In this document: positions 28,792 to 37,281 of the stretch, piece by piece
Position numbering within the stretch: the stretch's first letter is position 1
How the letters are laid out: each line of letters begins with the position of its first letter
Assembly: GCF_000371965.1 (NCBI RefSeq)
Contig: NZ_AQUO01000001.1
Span: forward strand, 186,001-250,000
Direction of reading: 5' to 3'
Length of the DNA: 64,000 bases
DNA from: Paracoccus sp. N5
GTDB lineage: Bacteria; Pseudomonadota; Alphaproteobacteria; Rhodobacterales; Rhodobacteraceae
Notes under the pieces: generated by a model
Database searches by the model: none
Told to the model about the DNA's origin: nothing
What the model saw: only the letters and a program-made list of their open reading frames with translations
Program-made: the position numbers and the translations under genes

Positions 28792-29386
28792 CGGGCTCTC
28801 TCAGCAAATCGGCGACGGCGGCGCGCAGCTCGGGCAGAAGCTCGGCCTGAAACCAGGGATTGCGCCGCAGCCAGGCGGTATTGCGCCAGGACGGATGAGG
28901 CAAGGGAAAGATGCGCGGCGCATGATCGCGCCAGCCCGCCACCGTGGAAGTGACGCCGGCCTTCGCGCCCAGGTGCCAGCGCTGCGCATGGCCGCCGACC
29001 AGCAGCGTCAGCCGGGGCCGCAACCGCGCCATCACCTTGTCGCGCCAGGTCAGCGCGCAAAGCGGCGGCGGCGGCAGATCCGAGCCCTTGGCGTCATAGC
29101 CCGGGAAGCAGAAGGCCATCGGCACGATGGCGACGCGGCGCCGGTCATAGAATTCCTCGGACGAGACCGCCATCCACTCGCGCAGCCGGTCGCCCGAGCG
29201 GTCGGCAAAGGGCCGCCCCGCCTCATGCACGCGCAGGCCCGGCGCCTGGCCCACGATCAGGATGCGCGCGCCGGGCCGGAACCAGACCACCGGCCGGGGC
29301 GCGTGGCGGGTCGCGGTCGCGGCGAAGCGCGGCGCGCAAAGCCGGCAGGCCGAGATCTCGCGCACAAGCTGGGAGGAGCGGGTCAT
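28775..29386 (-). CDS. Uracil-DNA glycosylase-superfamily protein
   Basis: The 203-residue protein has the UDG-fold active-site segment GQAPGLRVHEAGRPFADRSG and the C-terminal HPSWRN-type loop. An N-terminal CRLC pair is reminiscent of FeS-containing family 4/5 enzymes, but the remaining cysteines of a full cluster are not obvious. It probably recognises a damaged base, though DNA activity is not certain. ATG 29386 has only a weak GGGG-type site; the longer frame to 30202 is antisense to kpsT. Confidence 0.78.
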   Translation of the reverse strand: MTRSSQLVREISACRLCAPRFAATATRHAPRPVVWFRPGARILIVGQAPGLRVHEAGRPFADRSGDRLREWMAVSSEEFYDRRRVAIVPMAFCFPGYDAKGSDLPPPPLCALTWRDKVMARLRPRLTLLVGGHAQRWHLGAKAGVTSTVAGWRDHAPRIFPLPHPSWRNTAWLRRNPWFQAELLPELRAAVADLLREPDDPAG

Positions 29387-29569
29387 CCCCGGCAGATATG
29401 CGCGCAATGCCCGGTAAAAAAGAGTTGGGCCTTCACGATATTTCAAGCATTGATCGGCCAAGGTGGACAGCGCAGGCCCCTGCGCATAATGTCCGCGAAA
29501 TCCGCCGGGCAGGACGCGCGGCGGGTTCAACATGGCGGCCGCAGCAAAAGCGCGGCTCGGGACGGGCTG

Positions 29570-30223
29570 ATGATCGAATTCGACGATGTCTCCAAGTCGT
29601 TCTGGACCGGGACGCAGCGCAAGGTGATCCTCGAACGGGCCTCGTTCCGCATCGAGATGGGGCGCTCGATGGGCATCCTGGCGCCGAACGGCACCGGCAA
29701 GACCACGATCATCAACATGATGTGCGGGCTGGAAAAGCCCGACGAGGGCACGATCCGCACCGATTGCCGGGTCTCGTTTCCGCTGGGCTTCATGGGCGGC
29801 ATCACCGGCACCATGAGCGCGAACGAAAACGCCCGCTTCATCGCCCGCATCTATGGGCTCGACCCGGATTATGTCGAGGCGTTCTGCCGCTGGCTGACCG
29901 ACATCGACGAATATTTCGACATGCCCGTCGGCACCTACAGCGCCGGCATGCGCTCGCGCTTCACCTTCTCGCTGATGCTGGCGCTGGAATTCGACGTCTA
30001 CCTGATCGACGAGGGCATGCCGACCACCACCGATGCGGAATTCAACCGCAAGGCCGGCTCGGTCCTGTATGACCGGCTGAAATCGGCGACGGTTGTGGTG
30101 GTCTCGCACCAGGCGCAGACGATCGAGAAATTCTGCAGCTCCGCCGCGGTGCTGCGCAACGGCAAGCTTTATCAGTTCGAAACCCTCGAAGAGGCCAAGC
30201 AATATTATGACTACACCGCCTAA
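29570..30223 (+). CDS. kpsT: Capsule polysaccharide export ATPase (KpsT-like)
   Basis: The 217-residue ATPase of the ABC-2 polysaccharide exporter class has Walker A APNGTGKTT, the family signature YSAGMRSRF, Walker B VYLIDEGM and an H-loop VVSHQAQT. It energises export of a capsule across the inner membrane with a KpsM permease that is not in this window. Its last 17 bases overlap the next gene. The start follows a weak GGACGGG site but agrees with the family N-terminus. Confidence 0.9.
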   Translation: MIEFDDVSKSFWTGTQRKVILERASFRIEMGRSMGILAPNGTGKTTIINMMCGLEKPDEGTIRTDCRVSFPLGFMGGITGTMSANENARFIARIYGLDPDYVEAFCRWLTDIDEYFDMPVGTYSAGMRSRFTFSLMLALEFDVYLIDEGMPTTTDAEFNRKAGSVLYDRLKSATVVVVSHQAQTIEKFCSSAAVLRNGKLYQFETLEEAKQYYDYTA

Positions 30224-31949
30224 GGCCCGCGCCTATCGCATCACCCGCGAGGAATCGGTCCTGGCGGTCAGTCGCGGCTCGAACGCGGTCGAGACGGCGC
30301 GCAAGGTGCAGATCTCGGTGCAGAAGCGCGACCCGGCGCAGCGCCCGCAGACCGCGCCGGAGGAACTGTTCGCGGCAGCGGCCGGCGACGACGGCTTCGG
30401 CGACATGCGCTTTCCCGGCGCGGCGCCACGCGCCCCCGCCGCATCCGCGCCGACCGCGATGGCCGAGCGCATTGCCGCCGTCCGGGCCGAGAACCTGACC
30501 GATCGCCAGCTGCGCATGGCCCGCCGCATCGCCGCCATGCATGAGATCGACGTCGAATCGGACCACGAGGCGGTGGTGATGCTGCGCGATCGCGGCATCG
30601 ATCCGTTCCACCGCGCCGCCGTCGGCAAGATCCTGTCCGAAGAAGGCGCGCGCGCCCAGGCCCAGGCCGAGCCTGCCCCGAGCACCATGCCGGTGCCGAC
30701 CCGCAAGAACAGCCCCGCCCGCCGTGGCCGCGGTAGCGAGATCGTGCCGCTGCCACCCGGCCAGACCAACCTGCCCTCGCGCGAGGCGCTGACCGAGGAT
30801 CGCCGCGCCGCCGAGATCATCCGCATCCAGCAGGACATCGCCCGCCGCCGTCGCCGCAAGCTGATGATGCTGGCGGCGCGGCTGATCGCGCTGGTGGGCC
30901 TGCCGACCGTGATCGCGGCCTGGTATTACTTCACGGTCGCGACGCCGCTTTACGCCACCATCTCGCAGTTCCAGATCCAGCAGGCCGAGAAATCCAGTTC
31001 GGGCAGCCTGGGCGGGCTGTTCAGCGGCACGCAGCTGGCGACCAATACCGACTCGGTGTCGGTGCAAAGCTACCTGACCTCGCGCGATGCCATGCTGCGG
31101 CTCGACAAGGATCTGGGCTTCAAGCAGGCGTTCCAGAACCCCGCCATCGATCCGGTGCTGCGCCTCGCGCCCGATGCGACCAACGAACAGGCCTACAAGC
31201 TTTACCAGAATTCGGTGAAGATCGGCTATGACCCGACCGAGGGCGTGGTCAACATGGAGGTGATCGCACCGGACCCGAAGCTCAGCCAGGAATTCTCGCT
31301 GGCGCTGATCAAATATGCCGAGGGCCAGGTCGACCAGATGACCGCGCGCCTGCGCGAGGACCAGATGAAGGGCTCGGTCGAAAGCTACCAGGACGCCGAG
31401 GAGAAGGTGCTGCAAGCCCAGCGGCGGGTGCAGGAGTTGCAGCAGAAGCTGGGCGTGCTCGACCCGGTGGCCGAGGGCTCGGTCATCATGGGCCATATTG
31501 CCGAGCTCGAGCGCCAGCTGGCCGAGAAGAAGCTGGAACTGGGTCAGCTGCAATCCAACGCCCGCCCGAACCAGAGCCGCGTCGCCGGCGTGCAGGGCGA
31601 CATCAGTCGGCTTGAGCAGATGCTGGCCGATACCCGCGGCCAACTGACCGAAGACAGCAACGCGCGCGGCTCGCTGGCCTCGATCTCGGGCGAGATTCGC
31701 ATCGCCGAATCCGATCTGATGACCCGGCAGGAGCTTTTGGCCGCCGCCGCCGCGCAGATGGAAAATGCGCGGATCGAGGCCAACAAGCAGGTGCGCTATC
31801 TCTCGCTCTCGGTCGCGCCCGTCCCCCCGGACGAGGCGACCTATCCCAAGGCTTTCCAGAACACGATCGTCGCCTTCCTGATCTTCTCGGGCATCTACCT
31901 GATGCTCTCGCTGACGGCCTCGATCCTGCGCGAACAGGTGTCCTCATGA
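30207..31949 (+). CDS. kpsE: Capsule export inner-membrane/polysaccharide co-polymerase protein (KpsE-like)
   Basis: The 580-residue protein has two membrane helices (about residues 219-241 and 552-573) enclosing a periplasmic domain. That domain contains long coiled coils (for example QDAEEKVLQAQRRVQELQQK), the KpsE/Wzz-like arrangement that bridges to the outer-membrane exporter. KpsE is usually about 380 residues; here a cytoplasmic N-terminal extension of about 218 residues, basic and partly disordered, precedes the first helix. It overlaps kpsT upstream and kdsA downstream (ATGA), a tightly coupled operon. Confidence 0.85.
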   Translation: MTTPPKARAYRITREESVLAVSRGSNAVETARKVQISVQKRDPAQRPQTAPEELFAAAAGDDGFGDMRFPGAAPRAPAASAPTAMAERIAAVRAENLTDRQLRMARRIAAMHEIDVESDHEAVVMLRDRGIDPFHRAAVGKILSEEGARAQAQAEPAPSTMPVPTRKNSPARRGRGSEIVPLPPGQTNLPSREALTEDRRAAEIIRIQQDIARRRRRKLMMLAARLIALVGLPTVIAAWYYFTVATPLYATISQFQIQQAEKSSSGSLGGLFSGTQLATNTDSVSVQSYLTSRDAMLRLDKDLGFKQAFQNPAIDPVLRLAPDATNEQAYKLYQNSVKIGYDPTEGVVNMEVIAPDPKLSQEFSLALIKYAEGQVDQMTARLREDQMKGSVESYQDAEEKVLQAQRRVQELQQKLGVLDPVAEGSVIMGHIAELERQLAEKKLELGQLQSNARPNQSRVAGVQGDISRLEQMLADTRGQLTEDSNARGSLASISGEIRIAESDLMTRQELLAAAAAQMENARIEANKQVRYLSLSVAPVPPDEATYPKAFQNTIVAFLIFSGIYLMLSLTASILREQVSS

Positions 31950-32779
31950 ACCATGTCCAGATCGGCAACGTGACCTTCGGCAATGACCTGCCGCTGGCGG
32001 TGATCGCCGGCCCCTGCCAGCTGGAAACGCTGGACCACGCCCTGATGATCGCCGAGACCATGGCCGGGGCCTGTCGCCGCGCCGGTGCGGGCTTCGTGTT
32101 CAAGGCCAGCTACGACAAGGCCAACCGCACTTCGCTGAAGGGCCGGCGCGGCATCGGCATCGAAGAAGGCTTGCGCATGCTGGAAGAGGTGCGCGCCCGC
32201 ATCGGTTGCCCGGTGCTGACCGATGTCCATGACAGCGCGCAGGCCCGCACGGCCGGCGCCGTGGTCGACGTGATCCAGATCCCGGCCTTCCTGTCGCGCC
32301 AGACCGACCTTCTGCTGGCGGCGGGCGAGACCGGCGCGGTGGTCAATATCAAGAAGGGCCAGTTCCTGGCGCCCTGGGACATGCCCAACGTCGCCGACAA
32401 GGTCGCCTCGACCGGCAACCGGCGCATCATGCTGACCGAACGCGGCGTCAGCTTCGGCTACAATACCCTGGTCGCGGACATGCGCAGCCTGCCGATCATG
32501 GCGCGCACCGGCTGGCCGGTCATCATGGACGCCACGCATTCCGTGCAGCAGCCCGGCGGCCAGGGCGGCTCCTCGGGCGGGCAGCGCGAATTCGCGCCGG
32601 TGATGGCACGGGCCGCGGTTTCGCTGGGCGTCGCCGGCGTCTTCATCGAGACGCATCAGGATCCCGACAACGCACCCTCGGACGGCCCGAACATGATCCA
32701 GCTGGACCGAATGCCGGACCTGGTCGCCTCTTTGATGCGCTTCGACGCGCTGGCGAAATCCGATCCGGTGATGGGCTGA
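31946..32779 (+). CDS. kdsA: 3-deoxy-D-manno-octulosonate 8-phosphate synthase
   Basis: The 277-residue enzyme condenses phosphoenolpyruvate with arabinose 5-phosphate to Kdo-8-phosphate. Typical segments are VIAGPCQLET, FKASYDKANRTS, LTDVHDSAQA, NIKKGQFLAPWDM and DATHSVQQPGG. Its position inside a capsule export operon, overlapping kpsE, suggests Kdo supply for a capsule linker as well as or instead of lipopolysaccharide core. No kdsB or kdsD lies in the window. Confidence 0.95.
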   Translation: MNHVQIGNVTFGNDLPLAVIAGPCQLETLDHALMIAETMAGACRRAGAGFVFKASYDKANRTSLKGRRGIGIEEGLRMLEEVRARIGCPVLTDVHDSAQARTAGAVVDVIQIPAFLSRQTDLLLAAGETGAVVNIKKGQFLAPWDMPNVADKVASTGNRRIMLTERGVSFGYNTLVADMRSLPIMARTGWPVIMDATHSVQQPGGQGGSSGGQREFAPVMARAAVSLGVAGVFIETHQDPDNAPSDGPNMIQLDRMPDLVASLMRFDALAKSDPVMG

Positions 32780-33988
32780 TCAGCCGGCGGCGATGGCCTT
32801 GGCCGCAGCATGGGCCGATGCCCAGGCCCATTGAAAGTTGTAGCCGCCAAGCCAGCCGGTCACGTCCACGACCTCGCCGATGAAATAGAGGCCGGGCACG
32901 GCCTTGACCTGCATGCTGCGCGAATCCAGCCCGCGCGTGTCGACGCCGCCGACCGTGACCTCGGCCGTGCGCCAGCCTTCCGAGCCGACGGGGCGCAACT
33001 GCCAGCGATTGGCCCGGTTTGCGAGGCGATCCAGCGCCGCGTTGCCCTGGTCGGCCAGCCGCGCGCCAGCCAGGCCGAACTCGGCGCAGATCGCTTCGGC
33101 CAGGCGCGCCGGCAGCCAACGCGCCAAAGCCGTGCCAGGCGCGACCCGCCCGCCCTGCCCGCGCAACTCCCGCAGCGCCGACGACAGGTCGACCTCGGGC
33201 GCCAGATCGACCACGATCGGCTCGCCCGGCCGCCAGAAGCTCGAGATCTGCAGGATGGCCGGTCCCGACAACCCGCGATGGGTAAAGAGCAGCCCGTCGC
33301 GAAACCGCGTCCGGCCGCGCCCGCTGCCATGCGCGACCTCGGCGTCCAGCGACAGCCCGGCCAGCGGCCGGCACAGGTCCAGATCCTGCGCGGCAAAGGT
33401 CAGCGGCACCAACCCGGCCCGAGGCTCGACCAGTTCAAGCCCGAAGCGCGTGGCGATGTCGTAGCCGATACCGGTCGCCCCCATCTTCGGGATCGACTTG
33501 CCGCCGCTGGCCACCACCAGCCGCCGCGTCCTGAGCGCGCCCTGCGGCCCGCGCAGCACGAAACCTTCCGGCTCGGGGTCGACCGCATCGATTCTCGTCT
33601 CCAGCCGCAACTCGCAGCCGCGGATGCGATGCAGCAGCAAGTCGACGATCTGCCGCGCGCTGCCGTCGCAGAAAAGCTGTCCCAGCGTCTTCTCGTGCCA
33701 GGCGATGCCGGCCCGATCCACCAGATCGACGAAATCCCGCGCGGTGAAGCCGGCCAGCGCCGAGGCGCAGAAGCGCGGATTGCGCGACAGAAAGCGGTCA
33801 GGCGCGCTTGCCAGGTTGGTGAAATTGCAGCGCCCGCCGCCCGAGATGCGGATCTTTTCGCCCGGTGCCCTGGCATGATCCAGCACGGCGATGCGTCCCG
33901 CGCCGCCCGGCGCCTCGGCAAGAATCGAGCCGGCGCAGAAGAGCCCTGCCGCGCCGGCACCCAGAATGACGGTATCGAACTGTTCCAT
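32780..33988 (-). CDS. BaiN/HI0933-family NAD(P)/FAD-dependent oxidoreductase
   Basis: The 402-residue flavoprotein has an N-terminal FAD motif (VILGAGAAGLFCAGSIL), the family signature RISGGGRCNFTN, and KSIPKMGATGIGYDIA. Its C-terminal FAD-binding segment is LYFIGEVVDVTGWLGGYNFQ. Substrates of most members are unknown; BaiN relatives act in bile-acid reduction. It ends directly at the kdsA stop, convergent with it. Confidence 0.88.
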   Translation of the reverse strand: MEQFDTVILGAGAAGLFCAGSILAEAPGGAGRIAVLDHARAPGEKIRISGGGRCNFTNLASAPDRFLSRNPRFCASALAGFTARDFVDLVDRAGIAWHEKTLGQLFCDGSARQIVDLLLHRIRGCELRLETRIDAVDPEPEGFVLRGPQGALRTRRLVVASGGKSIPKMGATGIGYDIATRFGLELVEPRAGLVPLTFAAQDLDLCRPLAGLSLDAEVAHGSGRGRTRFRDGLLFTHRGLSGPAILQISSFWRPGEPIVVDLAPEVDLSSALRELRGQGGRVAPGTALARWLPARLAEAICAEFGLAGARLADQGNAALDRLANRANRWQLRPVGSEGWRTAEVTVGGVDTRGLDSRSMQVKAVPGLYFIGEVVDVTGWLGGYNFQWAWASAHAAAKAIAAG

Positions 33989-34085
33989 GGCGGGCGCTTA
34001 CCGGCCTGAACTTTCGTCCACAAGAAAATTCGGAAATGCCTCTTGCACCCCCCTGCCAGCTTGGCTAGATACGCCTCCACAGAGT

Positions 34086-34160
34086 TGGGGCGTGGCCAAG
34101 TGGTAAGGCAACGGTTTTTGGTACCGTGTACCGTAGGTTCGAATCCTACCGCCCCAGCCA
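34086..34160 (+). tRNA. tRNA-Gln (UUG anticodon)
   Basis: Acceptor TGGGGCG pairs with CGCCCCA. The anticodon stem ACGGT/ACCGT encloses loop TTTTGGT (anticodon TTG), the T arm contains GGTTCGAATCC, and an encoded GCCA ends the gene at 34160. It lies at the left border of the decayed accessory island. Confidence 0.96.
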
Positions 34161-34371
34161 GATCCATCAAAGTGATTTCAGACAGGTCGCGAAGCTGGAT
34201 TTTCGCAGCGCGATCATTGGCCTGGCGGGTAGCGAGGCTGCTGAATACGGCCCCTGACCTGTAATGGCCGGGCTTCAAATGCCCCAGATTCTGCCCCAGG
34301 GGGGTGCTGGTGAGGTGAAGATCAAGGGTGCCCGAGGCGGTCGGATCCTCGGGCAAAACCTGCGTCCTGGT
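34161..34371. other. Non-coding flank after tRNA-Gln
   Basis: About 210 bases downstream of the tRNA have no gene I can support on either strand. No repeat of the tRNA 3' end was found by eye further into the island, so an attachment-site pair is not shown. Confidence 0.4.
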
Positions 34372-34733
34372 TTAGGCACGGAAAGCTTCCAGCCTGCTCC
34401 ACCAGAACCGCTTACAGCATCTCCTGGCAGTCTTGTTGATAGCCCGAGCCAGCGATTGCTGAACGGAGTACGATTCAGCCGATGACCTCCAGACACGATC
34501 CACCAGCCACAACCGCACCAGGATCTCAAAGGCTACGAGGGCCTGTTGGTCCTTATCCTCGATTTTCTCAAATTCCTCTATATACTTAGACTCAAGTTCA
34601 GCCCTCAGAGTGCCAGAAGCCTTGTGCGAATAGAGGTTGCCTGCTGTCTCGGGAACATCCTGGCAGTAATGCTTCGCGATTTCCCCGTAAGTTTCGTTGT
34701 AGCCCTGTGCAAACTGAGCTACTCCCCATCTCT
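34372..34733 (-). pseudogene. 3' part of an unknown gene cut by the IS3-family element
   Basis: The minus strand is open from the IS border to TAA at 34372-34374, about 120 codons with no own ATG near the border. It encodes a helical, charged protein: GVAQFAQGYNETYGEIAKHY, then SKYIEEFEKIEDKDQQALVA and LARAINKTARRCCKRFW. Its AT content and codon choice (for example TCT, TTT, ATA) differ from core genes. I do not recognise the family. The upstream part was displaced or lost when the IS inserted. Confidence 0.55.
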
Positions 34734-34753
34734 TGGACAGTTTCCGGGATGAT

Positions 34754-35596
34754 TTAAGCTACTCTCTGCCCCTGCTGATCGGTTTCGATCTGGTTGAAGT
34801 AGACCACGGCGGGCGGCTGTCCGCCATGGGCGGCGTGGGGCCGCTGGTGGTTGTAGAAGGTGATCCATCGGCCAACGCCCGCCTTCGCCTGCGAGCCGGT
34901 CTCCCAGGCGTGCAGATAGACGCACTCATACTTCAGGGACCGCCAAAGGCGCTCGATGAAGATGTTGTCGAGACACCGGCCCTTGCCGTCCATCGAGATC
35001 CGGGTGCCGATCCGTTTCAGCCGGTCGGTCCAGGCGAAGGACGTGAACTGCGAGCCCTGATCGGTGTTCATGATCTCGGGCGGGCCGAAGCGGTGGACCG
35101 CCTCGTTCAGCGCCTCGACGCAGAAGTCGGCTTCGAGCGTGTTCGAGATGCGCCAGGCCAGCACCTTGCGGGTGAACCAGTCCATGATGGCGACCAGGTA
35201 GAGGAAGCCTCGTCGCATCGGCAGATAGGTGATGTCGGCACACCAGGCATGGTTGTGCCGATCGACCCGCAGGCCACCCAGCAGATAGGGGTAGGTCTTG
35301 TGCCCCTTCGCAGGCTTGCTGGTGTTGGGCTTCTGGTAGATCGGCATCAGACGCATGAGCCGCATCAGCCGCCGGATGCGCTTCATGTTCACTGGGTGCC
35401 CTTCGTTCTGCAGGTGCCAGGTCATCTGCTGGACGCCGTAGAAGGGGGTTTCCAGGAACTGACGGTCGATCAGCCGCATGAGCGCCAGGTTCATCTCGGT
35501 CTCGCCCTGCGGTGCGTAGTAGAACGACGACCGCGAGATCGACAGCAGACGGCATTGCGCCCCGACCGACAGCGTGGGGTGAGAGCGTTCGATCAT
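34754..35596 (-). CDS. IS3-family transposase OrfB (integrase catalytic subunit)
   Basis: From ATG 35596 this gives 280 residues with the DDE core: first Asp in HAWCADITYLP, second Asp in MNTDQGSQFTS and Glu in DNIFIERLWRSLKYE. The frame stays open upstream to the T6G run at 35638-35644, where a -1 shift joins it to orfA, giving the active OrfAB transposase. It ends 20 bases from the left IS end. Confidence 0.9.
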   Translation of the reverse strand: MIERSHPTLSVGAQCRLLSISRSSFYYAPQGETEMNLALMRLIDRQFLETPFYGVQQMTWHLQNEGHPVNMKRIRRLMRLMRLMPIYQKPNTSKPAKGHKTYPYLLGGLRVDRHNHAWCADITYLPMRRGFLYLVAIMDWFTRKVLAWRISNTLEADFCVEALNEAVHRFGPPEIMNTDQGSQFTSFAWTDRLKRIGTRISMDGKGRCLDNIFIERLWRSLKYECVYLHAWETGSQAKAGVGRWITFYNHQRPHAAHGGQPPAVVYFNQIETDQQGQRVA

Positions 35597-35604
35597 CCCG
35601 CGCC

Positions 35605-35898
35605 TCACCTGCCGGTCCAGGGCTTGAGCTTTCGTGACAAAAAATCGTTGGCGACGGCCAGCTCTCCGATCTTGGCGTGCAGCGATCGCACCGTCTCCTC
35701 GTCGACCTCGGCCTTCTTCTTCCTGCCGCGTTCGAAGATGTCCGATGCCCCCTCGAGCAGCGCCTTCTTCCACTGGTGGATCATCGTCGGATGCACGCCG
35801 TATTCCGCGGCCAGCTCCGACACGGTGCGCTCGCCCTTCACGGCTTCCAGCGCCACGCGAGCCTTGAAGCCCGCGTCATGGTTCCTGCGTTTCGACAT
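35605..35898 (-). CDS. IS3-family transposase OrfA
   Basis: The 97-residue protein has an N-terminal helix-turn-helix (HDAGFKARVALEAVKGERTV, ELAAEYGVHPTMIHQWKK) and a C-terminal leucine-zipper-like helix (VRSLHAKIGELAVANDFLSR). It binds the IS ends and is the N-terminal half of the OrfAB fusion. A heptamer T-TTT-TTG in the orfA frame at 35638-35644 fits programmed -1 frameshifting. Confidence 0.9.
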   Translation of the reverse strand: MSKRRNHDAGFKARVALEAVKGERTVSELAAEYGVHPTMIHQWKKALLEGASDIFERGRKKKAEVDEETVRSLHAKIGELAVANDFLSRKLKPWTGR

Positions 35899-35976
35899 CG
35901 TCTGTTCTCCTCGTTCTTGGAGACCAGCAGACGGAAGATCAGAGCTTACGTCACTGTCCGATTTTCGGGGAGGTGC

Positions 35977-36340
35977 TCAACTATCGCAGAAGGCAGCACA
36001 AGCAGAACGGGTATCCCCGGCATTCAGGGCAGTCAGTATCAGTTGCTTGACCATGGCACGCTGCTCGGCAGGATCAGTATCCGGGAATTGCCCCGGCGGA
36101 AGTTCATAGGGGTCAGCAGGAAGCTCCACCCCTTCTGCGCTGCTAGAATCTGGATATGCATGGCTTTGAAGTCGATCTCGACAGCCGGGGTATCGTTGAT
36201 GAAGATCTGTTCCCGCAGCCCGCTGCTCAGCCCCTGCCACCAAGGGCCATAGAAGCGACCATTCATTTCACACGATCCACGGCTGAAGATGCTGGTGACG
36301 CGGCCCGATAGAAACCCTGATGTCCTTTCCCTGTTGTCTG
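35977..36340 (-). pseudogene. Fragment of a phage/plasmid-like protein (GRFYGPWW family), frameshifted
   Basis: The frame reads VTSIFSRGSCEMNGRFYGPW, then FINDTPAVEIDFKAMHIQIL. A frame change follows at about 36120, and the other frame continues with VELPADPYELPPGQFPDT and VKQLILTALNAG before a stop. The pattern GRFYG-WWQ...INxxPxVExDFxxxH...DPY...K is one I associate with an uncharacterised family found on phages, plasmids and islands. Neither terminus is present: OLD-gene debris lies upstream and an IS3 element downstream. Confidence 0.55.
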
Positions 36341-36442
36341 CCGGGTGACCCATGACTGCTGATCGCCATGAACAGGAGGTTCGCGTATCCGTGGCCGGAG
36401 TAGCGCAAATCCTCCGGCACCACGCCATGATCGGCGAGCTTA

Positions 36443-37281
36443 GAGTCAGGACTCACAACCAGTAGATAACGGTTGCAGCGAGGGCGCAGGCCGAGAGAAA
36501 CAGGATCGGGCAGCGGTCGTAGCGGGTGGCAATGCGCCGCCAGTCCTTGAGGCGGGCGAACATGTTCTCGATCTTGTGGCGCAAGCGGTAAAGGTCCGCG
36601 TCGTGCGGTATCGGAATCTTGCGACCGATGCGGGAGGGGATACACGGCGAAATGCCCATCTCGATCAGAGCGTTGCGGAACCAGTCGGCATCGTAGCCCC
36701 GGTCCCCGAGCAGCGCTCCGGCCTGTGGGATAGAGGACAAGAGCGCCCGCGCCCCGATATAGTCCGAGGTCTGGCCCGCCGACAGGAACATCCGGATCGG
36801 ACGACCCTTCGCGTCGGCCAGGACGTGGAGCTTGGAGTTCAGGCCGCCCTTCGTCCGCCCGATCAGCCGTCCGCGCCCCCCTTTGAACCGCAAGGCTCGA
36901 CGCCGTCCGATGGGCTTTCGCATGGGTCGCGTCGATCATCACGATCCCGGTCTCCTGCGCCTGGGCGGCCAGCTCGGTCATGATCGTGGCGAACACGCCC
37001 ATCCGGCTCCACCGCTTCCAACGGTTGTAAAGCGTCTTCGGCGGGCCATAGGTCGCAGGCGCATGTTTCCACATCAAGCCATTGCGCTGGATGAAGATTA
37101 TCCCGCTCAGCACGCGCCGGTCATCGACCCTCGGCTTCCCGCGCGACTTCGGAAAGAAGGGCCGCAGCCGCTCCATCTGCGTTTCCGTCAACCAGAACAG
37201 TTCGATCATGATCCCTCCCATAGTTGGGAGTTTGAATCACGCGGCGAGATAGCCCTCAAGCAGATTTATGGGTCCTGACTC
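36443..37281 (-). mobile_element. IS5-family (IS427-like) insertion sequence with TA duplication
   Basis: The 839-base element has inverted ends starting GAGTCAGGAC (36443) and ending GTCCTGACTC (37281), extending to about 17 matching bases with a few mismatches. It is flanked by TA on both sides (36441-36442 and 37282-37283). Deleting the element plus one TA joins CGCTT-TA-AGC and restores the OLD frame as RDLRFKLADHG. It inserted into an OLD-type gene. Confidence 0.92.
36453..37209 (-). CDS. IS5-family transposase, two-frame
   Basis: ATG 37209 follows a strong GGGAGGGATC site and gives FWLTETQMERLRPFFPKSRG through VMIDATHAKAHRTASSLAVQ. The downstream frame then supplies GGRGRLIGRTKGGLNSKLHV, LLGDRGYDADWFRNAL and NMFARLKDWRRIATRYDRC to the stop at 36453. 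The frames meet at an A3G6 run (36876-36884 on the plus strand as C6T3). Expression needs a +1 or -2 shift, or transcriptional slippage; alternatively a one-base mutation has killed it. DDE residues are present across the two frames. Confidence 0.82.

Larger units (their letters stand above)
34734..35960 (-). mobile_element. IS3-family insertion sequence, apparently intact
   Basis: A 1.2-kb element bounded by TGGACAG at 34734 and CTGTCCG at 35954-35960 as imperfect terminal inverted repeats. It carries overlapping orfA and orfB on the minus strand. The orfB frame retains all recognisable integrase-core motifs. I see no target duplication: the flanking triplets TCT and ATT differ, which suggests either rearrangement or that the ends are off by a few bases. 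Confidence 0.8.

Noticed and set aside
36268..37221. A single 317-codon minus-strand frame as one gene
   Set aside because: It is a chimera: the first part is the IS5 transposase N-terminus, the middle is out of frame, and the end runs past the IS into OLD-gene debris (LADHGVVPEDLRYSGHG).
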